Part shown: piece after piece, positions 20,826 to 33,275 of the stretch | Position numbering within the stretch: position 1 is the stretch's first letter | How the letters are laid out: every line of letters begins with the position of its first letter | Source of the DNA: Dasypus novemcinctus | Lineage: Eukaryota; Chordata; Mammalia; Cingulata; Dasypodidae | DNA length: 64,000 nt | Reading direction: 5' to 3' | Assembly: GCF_030445035.2 (NCBI RefSeq) | Contig: NC_080683.1 | Coordinates: 114,871,225 to 114,935,224, forward strand | Notes under the pieces: model-generated | What the model was told of the DNA's origin: nothing | The model's input: only the letters and a program-made list of their open reading frames with translations | The model's database searches: none | Program-made: the position numbers and the translations under genes

Positions 20826-23800
20826 GCTTTGATAATGTCCTTGGTCAGGGACATCCTTTAGAGTCTATTGTGTTGGTTCATCCAGTGCCTCTGAATTTTA
20901 AGCTTCCTTGTCGCCTCCATGTTTTATGGCCATTTACTGTACAGTGGAAATGAACCTGACCAGTTGCAGAGCCATGGCTCCCGGGTCCCAGACACCAGCC
21001 CGTCCTTCGGGCCCTCGGCGTGGAGCTTGCCACTTCCACGCCGTCTCTGCCCGCCCTGCAGGGCTGGGCTGGGACACGGGCTGCAAATTCAGGGGCCGTG
21101 ATGCGGCCCCCAGCTGTCACCCTTTCAGCAAATGTTTGACCTCTCCCTGTAACGGCATGCGTCCACATGTTTCCATTATTCCCTTCAAATTGGGAAGAAA
21201 AATATATAATCTGCCGAAGATCTCCTGCAACTCTTTTGGGGGAGATTGGGGCTCTCAACAACATACCCATTGTCTCAGCTGAGCTTGGCTCTCCTGGGCT
21301 TTCAGGGAAAGGAAAAAAAGAAACAAAAAAACTTTGATCCCTGGGGAGGTGAAGCGGAAGTTGATCTTCACCATTAAATTTTTTTATAGATAGCAAAGTC
21401 CACGCTTCCACCTGCATCCCGAGCACAGAGGCAGCTGGCAGAACAAAGCAGCAGAGAAAAATAGCTGGCCAGCATCTCCTAAATTGCCCGGGTACAGGTG
21501 CAGCGTTGTTTTCCTCTGGGGCAGTCACTAGTGATTGACAATGTTTCACCCAGAGGACTTAACCCTTTTCTCTCCTAGACGAACCAGAGATGAGTGTGCT
21601 CTCATGACTTACAAACAACAACAAGCACAACCAGTGCCTAGCTCTCTGTCCATTCTACGGAAACTAAACCCAAATCGATGAGGATAGTACCTTGGACCAA
21701 TATTACTTGCAACGAAAGAAGGAACAAAACAATTTCAGAGAACAAGGCTTGAAAAATTATCAGCAGGCCTCCCTGGCTTTGTGGCGAGGCTGAGGCACTT
21801 GTCTTTTATCTGCAGAGGCCCAGAGAGAGATAGTGCATGGGGGATTCTCCTGTGGAATGGGAATGACATTACTTTTTGGGGGTCTCGGGGTGTTTGGTAA
21901 GTATGTAACAAGCTGACCCATAAAATTCCTGCTGGCCCTTAGCTTTTTCCATCCATTAAAGGGGTTCTTCCAGAGGGTGAGTGAGCAGCCGAGAGGGAAG
22001 GCACTAGCAAGAAGCCTGATTTTAAAACTTCTGAAAGGCTTGAACTGGGCCCCCTGACTGGTGGTGGGCTGGTTTGGCGGCCCCTACCCCAGAACTCTTA
22101 CCGTCTCCCCTGGGGTTGCTTTTCTGAGTCACGCACAGGGACATGAGCCGTTGGAGAGTCCACCTGGAGGCATGGGCCCAGACAGACAGACTCCCTGAGC
22201 TTCAGTGGGGGTCCACGGGGTGGGGGTGATTTGGTGGGTCACGCAAGGCCAAGGGAAACCTTTGCTGCCAACAAAGGAAGGAGCGAATGTGGTGAGTGTT
22301 GTAGACTAGCTCTCTTGGAAAGAGGCCAAGTGGAAATGCAGAATTACCTCCTCACATTGATCCTTCTAGCAAGAGAAGGGAGGCGGTGGCTGCTGGTGGC
22401 AAGTGGGCCCTGCAGGGGAGGCCCCCACAGCTCTAAAGCCCCAGCACCGTCCTCAGCCAAGGGAAGGAGTGTTCGTGAAGCGACAGAATTGTGCCTTACG
22501 AAGCCTCTCCTCTTAGCGTGAGAAACCTCGCGAGGGAGCTTTTTGGTGAGGTGGAGGCCTGGAACACATGGCACCCCAAGCACAGAGCCGGTCTCAGGGA
22601 CTCGCACACCTGTGGAGCTTCCGGACAGAAAAAAAAATGACACTCGGATGAAGCTGGCACTTCCTTGGAGAGTCTCAATAAATTTCCAACGATCACACTT
22701 CCCACTGCAAAGGCCTGTCTAGGGCCTTGATGAGGACTTTGAAACGAGTCAATGGTCGATTGAAGGCATCTGCCCAGATGTGAAAGTCTCTGCCCTCAAC
22801 CCAGGTAATCTGGAAGCAAAAGAGTTGAAGGAACTCTGTGGCCTGGAAGCCCGTCCGTCTCTCCCATGAACCGAACCTTTTGCGTGAGTCTGGATGTATC
22901 TATGGGGCCAAAAGCAATTGAATTTAGAAATGTTGACTTTTCCTTCATTCTTTTGATCTTGGACACAGGTAACAGCTGCTGGTGGTTGTGCATGAAATAA
23001 AATACCAGGATTATGTAGGAAGTACAGCCTGGGCTCCGTGGAGATCATCTAATGATCCATGCAACTCCATCAGGACAGTGGGTGCACTCACCCAGACAGA
23101 CACCGCAGGCGAGAAGTCCTCAGAAACACCAGGGCCTACAAGTGGGCAGCTCAAGTTCTAGCCACCAAGTGTCTAGTGGGCACAAGGAGTATGCGTCTGT
23201 TTCAACCTAACTCACAACAATTTCCGTATGAGTGGTGGTAATAAACCCTAAATTCGACTTTGCTGTTTATCCTCTCCTTTTGTACCAATGTCACCACCAC
23301 GCTCGGGAAGGAGAGCCCTACCAGGCTCCACACAGCCCATCTGGGAGCTGAGAACTGCTGCATTTTCTTTTCGCTTGGATCATTCCACGCGGGAGAAACT
23401 CTCTTTAATCACCATGTACATCCGAAGAGATTGGTGCACAAGGGATTATAGAATGTCCTAGACTTTGGATATTCTTGGCCTTGGGGGAAAAAATAAAGTT
23501 TGTAAAGGTAATTACCATTATTTACAGTACTGCGGACAAAGCCCCACCCTAGGCTTTGGGCCAGGGGATCTCAGACTAGAGTGTGCTAGGTGAGCCAAGT
23601 CCAAGACAAAAGCACAATTATGCTCACATCAAGACTAACACTGGTGGTAGTGGCGTGGAGGGAGACACCCACACGGGGGGCGGTGTGTGCAGGGAAGGAC
23701 CTGCTTTGAAGTCTTGCATAAATCTTGTGAATTTGTTTTTCCCTCTAGTGCTGGGAATGGAGATTCTCGGTTTTCATCCTGCATCTCTCATTCAGCTGTG

Positions 23801-24855
23801 CCATAAGAAAATGAACTTCCTTCTTACTTGATTTGCCAATTTTTAAAACCGAACCTTAAATAAAAGAATTTTGGAAGAATTAAGAAAACGGGAAATGTCG
23901 TGTAAGGTGTGAGGAAGCTTTCTTAATTTCTTGGCAGAAAGGAACTACAGTAAAACACCAAAGAGTTTATTTTTTTCAGTCCACTTCACCTTTTAAGTAC
24001 CTCCCTTGACCCGTCTCTCCCATAAGTGCCCATCGTCCACTGGTGACAGTTTCAAAGCCGTGAGGCTAGAAGTGTTACTATAGTGATCTGCTTCTCCAAG
24101 TCAGAAAATAATTGGCGTGCATTATTCCTTGCTAACTATGCCCTACCTCTTTTTCTTCCTGCTGGGTTTAAGGCCACGTGATTAGTTGTGCTAAGGTTAT
24201 GAATCATTGACAAAAGCTCGCCGTGCCCGTGGAAGCGGTGCCCCGCCTTCAGATGCCCGTGGACGACAATGCAACTGCGCGGTCAGTGCAAGGGGCACCC
24301 ACCCCCTGAGCAGCCCCACCTCGTGCTGCGAAGGGTGGCCACACAGAAAGCCACTGCTAGGGGCATTGGTTCTCAAAGGGCATGGTCCACAGCACAGCAG
24401 TTCAGGAGAACAGCCATGGCAAGGTGGATTGTCCCCTTCAGTCCCATTTCATTTCTGGGAAATGGCTGTAGGAACGTGAGGCCAGCTCACAGTGACCTGG
24501 TGAGGCTAAGACCAGAGAAGTTATCCAAGCCTACCCTTGATTGCTGCCCGCACCCAGATGCAGACAGTTTTGTACCACCAGCCTTCACTGCCCGGCAGCA
24601 AAGACAGAGGGGACTTACAGGAGGGCCTGGCCTGAAACTCTGTGACTGCCCTGCCACGGGTGCCCCAGAGAGTTCTTTTAAACCACCTGGAATTGAGGCT
24701 GTTTAAAGTACAGATGAGGTTGCTTTTGTTTGCACCTGAATGCAACTACCAGCTGGAAGCCAGGAGGTGTGGGCCACTGCAAATAATTTTGATTGTAAAC
24801 AAAGAGAATATAAGACTTTACAAAAATATCACTGTGGCTGAGTCTAGACCACAGC
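20826..24855. other. Long repeat-poor unique region
   Basis: About 4 kb without any mobile element I can identify, which is unusual in this window. It contains the longest open frame present (20878-21549, minus strand, 223 codons). That frame has no recognisable domain and its composition follows local GC. The block at 21120-21420 looks unique and CNE-like. Genes cannot be excluded, but none is supported. Confidence 0.45.
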
Positions 24856-25012
24856 AAATGAGATAGTGAGAGAAAGAGAAAGACAGAGACAGAGACAGAG
24901 AGAGGTGGCGGGGATGGGGGTATGACAGAATGGAGTAAGAAAGGAAGAAGGGAGAAAAGAAGGCAAAATATGGGGGGGAGGGGGGGAAGAGGAAAAAGAT
25001 TTATTACAGGAA
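24856..25012. repeat. Purine-rich simple repeat (GA/GGGA)
   Basis: (GAGAAA)n and (CAGAGA)n at 24862-24905 are followed after a short gap by GGGGGGGAGGGGGGG around 24972-24987. The plus strand is almost entirely purine. Confidence 0.8.
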
Positions 25013-25124
25013 ATAGAAAAATACAGGGAGAAATTTATAAAGGTGTGCTATTGCACATTTTCCAGGATATGTTAATATCCTACATACAATTCATCCTCAA
25101 TATGTGTAACAAGTAAGTCGTCTT

Positions 25125-25215
25125 GGGCTGTGATCTGCCTTTGCTCGATATTCATAGAACGTGCCTACTATGTGCCAGGGATTAGGTAAACCTTGAGAAT
25201 GACTGATGAAAATGT
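25125..25215 (-). mobile_element. L2 LINE 3' end scrap
   Basis: 'GTGCCTACTATGTGCCAGGG' followed by 'TGAGAATGACTGATGAAAAT' is the reversed L2 terminus. Confidence 0.55.
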
Positions 25216-25689
25216 GTTGTCACACTTACACTCAGCAAACGCTTATTGAGAGAGGAGCTACGATGCAGGTGGACCTAGGTGGTGAAGGCATGGACTGTGT
25301 GACGTAGAGAAGGCAAACTAAAAAGGGAAGCTGTCAGAGACGAAGATCTTACACAGACCTCCATTGACACCGCAAATGCAGCTCCAATAGACAAAATTCC
25401 CACAAGAATGTGCCATGCATTGTTTGGACTGGGATAACCGTTCTATATTATGTAAAATTCGGAAAGCAAAGTTTTACTTAAGCTTGATGTGAATATTTCC
25501 AGGGCAATGTCCAACTGTGAGATTCATTTTGATCAGTGTATTTTGTTGAAGATTGTTCTGCAAAAAATATTGGAAATTGGAGAAATATTAAATGTTTTTT
25601 ATTCATTCTTCAATGATAAAAAGTCATTTTTTTGGTCAACTGTGAGTGGAATAATCATTTAAGAAGGAGCCAGTTCATTTTAAAGACTT
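25216..25689. other. Unassigned AT-rich sequence
   Basis: Nothing recognised. Confidence 0.45.
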
Positions 25690-26398
25690 AGAACTTCTGC
25701 CTGTTCATATGCCAGTTGAGCCCTCAATCCCAGCAGAGTTGCAGCAACGCCTGCTCTCCAGGTCACTGGTGAACTTGCCCAGGACAACTAACAAAAGGCT
25801 GATGATGGACAACGCCCAGCCCCCAAAACAGAGAGTGTCTATGATGGCAAGCAAGACAGTTCCATCCATCTGCCCCATGGGATCTAAGCCCCCTCTCAAT
25901 CGGAACAGAGTGGGCAGCACCATCCCAAATCCTCAAGATTGAGGAATGAACAAGCATAACTTGGGAATGCAACTACTGACTAATATAGACTTATCATTAT
26001 TCTAGTAATGGAAAAACTTGTAAAATTGATATAAAGACAGTGGTCATCAGAGGTTCTGAGGGGACAGAGAGGGAAGGCTAGGTATAACATGGGGCATTTT
26101 GGGGGCCCTGGAATTGTTCAGCATGATATTGCATTGACAGGTACAACCCATTATATATTTTGTCAAAACCTATGAAATTGTGTGGTGCAAAGGGCAAACT
26201 GTAATGTAAATTACAGGCCATGCTTAGTAGCAATGCTTCAATATGTGTTCAACTGTAACAAATGTACCACATTAATAAAAGATGTTGTTAATGGGGGAAA
26301 GTGTGTGTATGGGGGGGTGAGGTTTATGGGAATCCCCTATACTTTCGATGTAACATTTATATAATCTAAAGCTTCTTTAAAAATAAAGGAAAAAAAAA
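25690..26398 (+). mobile_element. L1 3' UTR, armadillo subfamily
   Basis: Contains 'CATATGCCAGTTGAGCCCTC' and the 'GACAACGCCCAGCCCC' block, then 'TAACATGGGGCATTTTGG', 'ACAAATGTACCACATTAATA' and 'GTGTGTGTATGGGGGGGTGA', ending in an A-rich tail at about 26390. The second half matches the L1MA-type mammalian 3' end. A related copy lies in reverse at 27156-27900. Confidence 0.75.
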
Positions 26399-26485
26399 AA
26401 CACCAAAAAAGAAAATAGATTGTAGTTTGACAAACCTAAAGACTGTAGCAAAATAAGTAAGGGGGAGAGCTTTCTTTTTCTTTTT

Positions 26486-27155
26486 TTTTATTGTGGTAAA
26501 ATACACATAACTTAATATTTACCATGTTAGCCATTTGAAAACGTAAAATTCAATGGCATTAGTACCTTCACAATGTCACCACTATCTACTTCCAGAACAT
26601 TTGCATTACCCCAAAAGCAAACCATACCCATCAGCAGTCACTTCCCATTCTCCCCTCCCCCCAGGCCCTGGCAACTCCTAATCTGCTTTCTGTCTCTGTG
26701 GAGTTGCCAATTTTGGTTATTTCATATAAATTGAATCCCACAGTATGTGGCCTTTGTGTCTGGCTTCTTTCTCTTAGCATAATGTTTTCAGTTCTTCCAT
26801 ATTTTTGTATGTATGGGCACTTCATTCTTTTTATGGCTGGATACCCCCGTTTGTCTATCCATTCACCTGTTGATGGACACTTGGGTTTTACCCTTTGGCG
26901 ATTGTGAGTAGTGCTGCCATGAACATTTGCGTACCAGTTTTCCTTTGAATATCTGTTTTCCATTCTTTTGGGTATATGCCAACAAATGGAATTGCTGGAT
27001 CATTGGTAATTCTACTTTGAATTTATTGAGGAGCCGTCAAAGTGTTTTCCACAGGGGCTATACCATTTTACAGCCCCACTAACAATGTAGGAGGGTTCCA
27101 ATTTTCCAATTTTCCAATTTTCACACTCCTCATCAACACCTGTTATTTTCCTTTT
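26486..27155 (-). mobile_element. L1 (L1M) 3' end, ORF2 C-terminus plus 3' UTR
   Basis: Plus-strand blocks 'TTATTGTGGTAAAATACACA', 'CATTTGCATTACCCCAAAAG', 'TCATATAAATTGAATCCCAC', 'CACCTGTTGATGGACACTTG' and 'GGAATTGCTGGATCATTGG' are the classic reversed L1M 3' end. The repeated TTCCAATTTTCCAATTTTC near 27100-27122 is a local duplication. Confidence 0.9.
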
Positions 27156-28498
27156 TTTTTTTTTTTTTGGTAATCAAAAACTTTACTTTTAGAGAAGTTT
27201 TAGATTTTCATTTACAGAAAAACTGCACTGCAAGTATAGGGAATTCCCATTTCACACCCCCCACACACCCATACACACAGTTTCCCCTATTACTAATATC
27301 TTAGATTAGTGTGGTACATTTGTTATAATTGATGAACCAATATTGAAGCACTGCTACTAACCAAAGTCTCTACTTTACATTATGGTTTACATTTTGTGCT
27401 GTACAGTTCCATAGGCCTTGACAAATACATAATGCCAAGTGTCCGTCATTGCAGTATCATACAGAAGAGTCTCACTGCCCCAAATATGCCCTGTGTTCCA
27501 CCCATTCATCCCACCCCTCCCTTCTGAAGCCCTGACAACCACTATGTTTATATCAATGTTACAAGTTCTTCCGTTAACACAAGATAATAACTACAATAAC
27601 AATCTACTTTGGTCCATGGTTACACGTCCCCTGTTCATTCCAGTCTTAAGGGATTTGGGATGATGTCCACTCTGACTGCTTCAGGCTGAGAGGAGACTTA
27701 TATATTATGGGGTAGATGGAAGGAATTGTTTTGCTTGCAACTGTAGATATTCCTTGTTTTTTGGGATGGGACTTGTCCATCATCATTTTCTTGGTTGTCC
27801 AAGGCAAGCCCAAAGAAGTGGAGAGTAGGAGTTGGCTGCAACTCTGCTGGGATTCAGGGCTCAACCGGCATATGAACAATCCAAAGATTTAAGTCTGTGA
27901 GATATATTTAATGGATTTATTGAGAATTATGAGTTCAAATGAAAAGGAGTAGAAGAATCAAGAGTAAGGGACTTATAAATGAGTATAATTATGTTTTCCT
28001 GGGACTAGATTATCATATAATCCCAAATGGGGTCCACCAAAGGGGTGTTGTTTTCACGAGGCTGTGTGCCTTGTTCCTGGTGTCTGATGTCCCTAGAGCC
28101 CCAAGGAACATTTTTGTATGAGGCTTCATTTACTGCAGTGGTTTGTGAAATCTATCTGGGACTTGCATAAGCATAATCTCTGGAATGACCTCCCAATTTA
28201 CTTCAAAATTTTTTAGCCATAAAAACTTTTTTTTAAAAAAAAATATTTCCCCCTTTTGGTCAAGGTCTTTGTAAAAATGAAACTTAGCCTAATTGTAATT
28301 AATGCCTAAAAGTTACCTCCTGAAAGCCTCCTTGTTGCTCAAATGTGGCCTTTCTCTAAGCTAAACTCAATGAATAAACTCACTACCTTCCCCCTGGTGT
28401 GAGACATGATTCCCAGGGATAAGCCTCGCTGGCACTGAGGGAGTATTACCAAGCACTAACCAGCAATGCTTTTAGAGAAAGACCTTGACAATTTCGTT
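27156..28498 (-). mobile_element. L1 3' UTR, armadillo subfamily, reverse copy
   Basis: It starts on the plus strand with a T run (reversed poly-A), then 'AGAGAAGTTTTAGATTTTCA', 'TGTGGTACATTTGTTATAAT', 'TTACATTATGGTTTACATTT' and the reversed 'CAACCGGCATATGAACA' block that pairs with 25.7 kb. The part beyond 27900 ('TTTGGTCAAGGTCTTTG' and following) continues the same armadillo repeat. Confidence 0.7.
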
Positions 28499-28555
28499 TT
28501 TTTTAATTAATGTTTTTATCATCCTCATGAATGTGTGGTGGTATCTCATGGTGAA

Positions 28556-28808
28556 GTGGGAGGGTTTTGGGGTCAGACATACCAGAGATCTGTTCCTGGC
28601 ACACCAACTTAAAAGTTGGGTGACCTCAGACACATTGCTTAACCTTTCTGAACTTAAAGTTTTTAATTGTTTCATTTATTTTTTCATGAGGGTAATAATG
28701 GTATCTAATTTGTAAGCTTATTTTGAAAATTAAATGAGATGTATGTAAAGCCCCTGACAAAGAGCCTGGCACATAGTCTGTGTTTGACAAATGCTAGCTA
28801 TTATTAAA
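28556..28808 (+). mobile_element. MIR SINE, near full length
   Basis: Order 'TTTTGGGGTCAGACATACC', 'TGGGTGACCTCAGACACATT', 'GCTTAACCTTTCTGAAC', 'AAATTAAATGAGATGTATGT' and 'GAGCCTGGCACATAGTC' followed by 'GCTAGCTATTATTA'. This is one of the better-preserved MIR copies here. Confidence 0.9.
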
Positions 28809-30384
28809 ATTAGTCTATAGTCATGAATAATTATAATACTTTTTCTTACTTGTACATAGGACAAAGAACTCTATACATAGGACAGAGTAAATTGGAATAA
28901 TGGAAATTGCTTTATAAATTTAACATTACCAGCCTACTAAAATGGGTAAATAAATTTTTGAGTGGTGTGGTATTGCTTTCAAGTGATCTATGGAATGGGA
29001 CAACTGTCAAATCACATTTCCCTGGCTGTGCAGAGTCAGTGCTACAGTGAGGCTACCCACAAGGGCCCCGTTCAGAAGCTGACTAGACTAAGGTTTTTAT
29101 CCAGGAGTAGTTGCACTAATCCTAAGGAGAATTACAAGACCAAGTGCTGAAACCACATCAGGAGTAAAAGTTAAAGATGTTCAAAATCAAGCGTCTCTAG
29201 CTGCAGCTGCACGGAGATCTGAAAGCAAAGTGCCAGGTTTCTAAGCAAATCTGACTTATTTGGACCCCTGCCCAAAAGTTGCAAGCTCCATCTCTCTGCA
29301 CCAGTGGACCACATCTGAGGTGACCCATACATCTCTGCTTTGGGGTCTCCAGGTGGCTCCCAATACTCTTTAAATCAACACTGATAGGCTGGATGTTGAA
29401 CTTGCTTTTTGAACAGAGTATTTTGAAACTTCGTTTTTTTTTTTTTTTAGATGTTAAAAACATGGCTAATGAAAATTACTGCATTTACTTAAATGCATGA
29501 AAATACATAATATGAGTCCAGAAATCCTTAAAATGAGATGCTCAGACTCAGCAGCACTGATATTGTGGATTATTTGTTTATGAATCATGGAATCATAATT
29601 ATGAATCTAGGAATCTTTTCTTTCAGAAAACAAATGAAATTATAAACAAAAGAATGGTTAAGATATCTGATTCACTGGCAACAGGGTTCAGGTATACAGG
29701 TTTTAGAAGACTTTTTAAGGATTTTTTACCCTTAGATGAATGGGAATGCAAAATATTATGCAAATCAGACTTAATCTTCTGGATAATTTGCCTCAATAAA
29801 AAAAGTTAGAGACATCAAAGGAAGATTACACCCACATTTTCACATGGTGTTTTATGTAAATAAAGAGTTGCTCTGAATGCTCCAGTTGCTCGAGTAAAGA
29901 TAGCCAAAGTCTGGGTGGGACCTCCATCTTGGGTGCTCTAGCTTCAGACAGCGAGGGTGAACATACAGGTTTCAACAGTTCAACATTGAGGTGGATGAAT
30001 GCCACCGGCCAATGCCACGCAAGAAGAAAAGAGAGATCCAGAAAAAAAGAAGAAAAAGGTAGAGTATGAGCAAAGGAAGAGATCATGAAAAATAAAACAG
30101 TTATGATCATGGAAAGGTATGGTAAAATGACCAATGAAACTTTCTTAGATTCTTTCCAGAAACTGCCTATTCTGGGTGGGCATTTATAATTTTAAAATAT
30201 TATTATATTCCACTTGAGAACATCATGTGATGTTGAGCACAAGCACAGATTTAAAGAACTATCTCAGCCATGCAAGAAATGTTAAATAATACAGGTTGAT
30301 TGATAGATTGAGAATGTTAGATTGATTATATCTTAAGCTCTCTAGTGACACCCACTTCCAGATGCCAGCAATTTGACCTCCTAG
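28809..30384. other. Unassigned sequence
   Basis: No family is recognised. A T run lies at about 29434-29449. Confidence 0.5.
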
Positions 30385-30840
30385 TGTGTGCCAAATAGTG
30401 TTAGGTGCTGGTTGTACAAAGATACATATGATGGCATATCTAACTTTCTTGAGTTCACAGTCCATAGGTCTGTCAGTTTAGGTGTCCTTACCAAAGACTT
30501 TTGATGGACAGTAGGCACAGGATACTATGGAAACACAGTGGAGGAGGAGCCTAAATTATTAGGAAAGGAATCTTGGTGCATGGAACATCTGAGATGAAAC
30601 CCAAAGGACACTATCCAGCAAAGGCACTGGGAAAAAGGTGTTTTCAAGCAGAGAGAACAACTCTGGGGCTTGAAATAGCAATGGTCCTCCAGGGGAAAAA
30701 GTTAGGTTGTGGTGTTGACACATAAACAGGACTCCAATGAGTCAAAGAAACTGGAGAAGCAGCAGGGTACTGAGAAGGGAGGTCTTTGTATGCCCGTTGA
30801 GCTTCTTGGACTTTATTTCAGGTACCAACCAAGTTTCTTG
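30385..30840 (-). mobile_element. L2 LINE 3' region
   Basis: 'GTGTTAGGTGCTGGTTGTAC', 'GAGTTCACAGTCCATAGG' and, further on, 'GAGCTTCTTGGACTTTATTT' follow the reversed L2 consensus over about 450 bp. Confidence 0.65.
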
Positions 30841-31504
30841 CTTTTGCTGTCACTTCCAAGGACAAGGACTTGCATTTGAGTTTCCTGTGATCCTAGAGAG
30901 CAAAGGAGTACATTTACAGGCACTATTCTGAGTAGACAGGAAGTCCTCAGTGGATTTAGCCATAGTACATAGGAGAGTTGGGAAAGTTTTAAAGAGCCTG
31001 TGAAATGCTCAGGTGTGCATTTTATGAAATGGATTGCGGTATATCCAAGTTGGCAAGTTGATCAAATAAAGAGATGTTTTAGGTCAAATGGGGAATTTAT
31101 TGCCCATTAATAGAAAATACAATTTATTTGGTTATTTGAACCATGATCATTTGGCTTGACTATATACTGCCTGAAATGACAGTTTTGATTGGTTCATAGA
31201 AAGATTTTGGAAAACCCTCTGGCAGTTTTTGCATGTTTTCTTCCTCTTTTGTCTATAAAATATTATTTATTTTTGCATGCTCATTTGGACTCTATTACAT
31301 TATAACTTCACATTTTAACCTTAAGTTCCTGTATATGTTTTTATGTATTCAAGTACAGACTGCAGCAAAAATACAAGTACCTTCTTACAGGTGCCTAAGG
31401 GAGGAGAGGATAAATTGATTTGAAAAATAGTCATCAATTTATAGTTGCGTCTTGTGCAGGGAGCATTAGCTTTCCATATAATTTTGTCTGCCTTTTTCAT
31501 ATGT
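30841..31504. other. Unassigned sequence
   Basis: Nothing recognised. Confidence 0.45.
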
Positions 31505-31820
31505 CAGTAGAGAGTTTTCTTGTTTGGAAAGAACACAGGCCTGGGGGAGAACCTCTGGATTCTGACCAATAGTCAGTGGGAAGTCATTTAACCTCTTTGT
31601 AACTGATTTGAAAAATGGGGGAATAAAGCCTTTTCTAAATAAGATTATTATGGGTCTCAAGTTTGGTATTATATATGGAAGTCCCCTGAAAACCACTGTA
31701 GGGTGATAAACATGTGACACTTCTGAGAAGGTGGAACGAAGAGAAGAGTTAGGCTCCTGCTGCCCATCCAGCACTAGTCCAAGGCCTGGCAAGCAGCATT
31801 CAGTAATTATTTGTTGAAGG
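31505..31820 (+). mobile_element. MIR SINE, diverged
   Basis: 'GGGAAGTCATTTAACCTC', 'GTAACTGATTTGAAAAATGG' and a terminal 'AGGCCTGGCAAGCAGCATTC' then 'AGTAATTATTTGTTGAA' fit MIR with an internal insertion, or a MIR followed by an L2 tail. The 166-codon minus-strand frame over it is antisense to this repeat. Confidence 0.55.
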
Positions 31821-33094
31821 AGTGGCCACAGGTGGGCACGTGCTAACACACACACGCCCTCCATTCCACCTCCAAAGCCGCACCACAGAAGTGCTCTGAA
31901 GGGAGCTCTCAGGTGGAGGAGGGGTAGGAAGAAACAAAGGCTTTTCCTACATTGCCCCTTTCTCAAATTTCTCTGGGGTTATTAGTTTGCTGTTGCTATT
32001 CCTTTAAAAGTTAGGCCTAAGCAATAAAACTCTAAGCTCTCTTGAGATTGGACCCATTTTCAATAGGTCGGATAAAGAGAAAATCATTAGAGAAGAAACA
32101 GAGAGCAAGTAACCAGTCAAGGGTCTACCGTTCGCCTTGGGTGACGGGGCTGGAACCTCGTGGTGCACCTTGCCTGGAGTCTCACCTCTCTATCCGTCTC
32201 CACTGGGCACGATGCACCACATTCTCTGCTGCCTGGGACCATTCCCCTGGCTCCTTTCTCCTCTCATGGAAACTTCCAGATTCAAGGTTCCCAGATTCCT
32301 TTGGGTCCTCTCGTTTGAAGTCTGAAGAAGCGTGACCTTCCCTAGGAAAAGGGCAAGACTGTAAACATGCTACAATGGAGTTCACGTTATGGGCAGCCTC
32401 TGCACACCCAGTTCCAGCAGTACTGAGCCTCATCGTGGCAGATCCAGCCTTGACCACCAAACATCTTCACACCTGCTTCCAATTATGTATGCACATTGAG
32501 CACCGAGCAGATCACATGGGTTCATGTAGACATGAACTGACAAAACTTCCCATTGTTAGATAGAAACATCTATTTCGGCAAAAAAGAATTACTTTTTTTT
32601 TCTTCCCTTCTCTGGATAGGAGGGGGGTAGAATGGGGATCAAGTCTATATTTTCTTCTCTGCTTAAGTTTGCAAATGGCAGGGTTGCAGCTTCCAGAAGA
32701 GGCCACACAGATGGAGGTGGTGGTCATGCAAGCCTTGTTTGCAGGAAAAGGACGTGTCCAAGAGACTGCCAAGAGAGAACTGAGCTTCAGATCTTCTAGC
32801 AGGGAATCCCACAGGATCCAGGCCCAGGCGTGCAGGCATGGGGAGGACAGACCAGGCTTGCACCATTCCCCTCCCTGGACTGTCCCTCTGCAGGGCAGAG
32901 AACAGGTTAAGCTCATTATCTTAGGCCAGCATCTTTCCCACATTCTAGATGCTCCTATTTTGAAATTCAGAAGTGAAAAGCCCGTCCTTGGCCATAGGAC
33001 GCTATCAACATAACATCCTTCTAGTCATGTTTGAAAGAAAAGTCCATCTTCATCTCGGGTGTCTGCAGGCCCTCCAACAACTATAGTGTAAGTC

Positions 33095-33275
33095 TGTCGC
33101 AAGTGTATTAGACGTTTCAGTTTGCCAGACCTGTCATGATAAATTAATTACAGGATGTTGCAGAAATGGCAAAGCCCCAGCAGCATCTTGCATAGTTTAA
33201 TATAGCCCTATTTCCCCATTTCAATGTATTTGTGGTTAGATAAATCCTCAGAAATTTACAGCTGCTATAGACTAG
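33095..33275. promoter_or_regulatory. Candidate conserved noncoding element
   Basis: Balanced-composition non-repeat with TAAATTAATTACAGG (paired homeodomain-type site), a GCAAAGCCCCAGCAGCATC stretch and CAGCTG near 33260. Conservation is inferred from appearance only. Confidence 0.25.

Noticed and set aside
20878..21549. 223-codon minus-strand open frame, the longest in the window
   Set aside because: It has no recognisable domain, repeats or signal peptide with supporting context. Several overlapping frames occur on the other strand, as in GC-richer noncoding sequence. I found no splice or promoter arrangement to support it.
25705..25972. Frames on both strands with a hydrophobic minus-strand segment (LSIISLLLVVLG)
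   Set aside because: The same sequence recurs in reverse at 27646-27879 as part of an L1 3' UTR subfamily, so it is repeat-derived.
26631..26963. 110-codon minus-strand frame
   Set aside because: It falls in an L1 3' end and corresponds to degenerate ORF2 C-terminal/3' UTR sequence.
31466..31966. 166-codon minus-strand frame
   Set aside because: It is antisense to a diverged MIR and has no recognisable domain.
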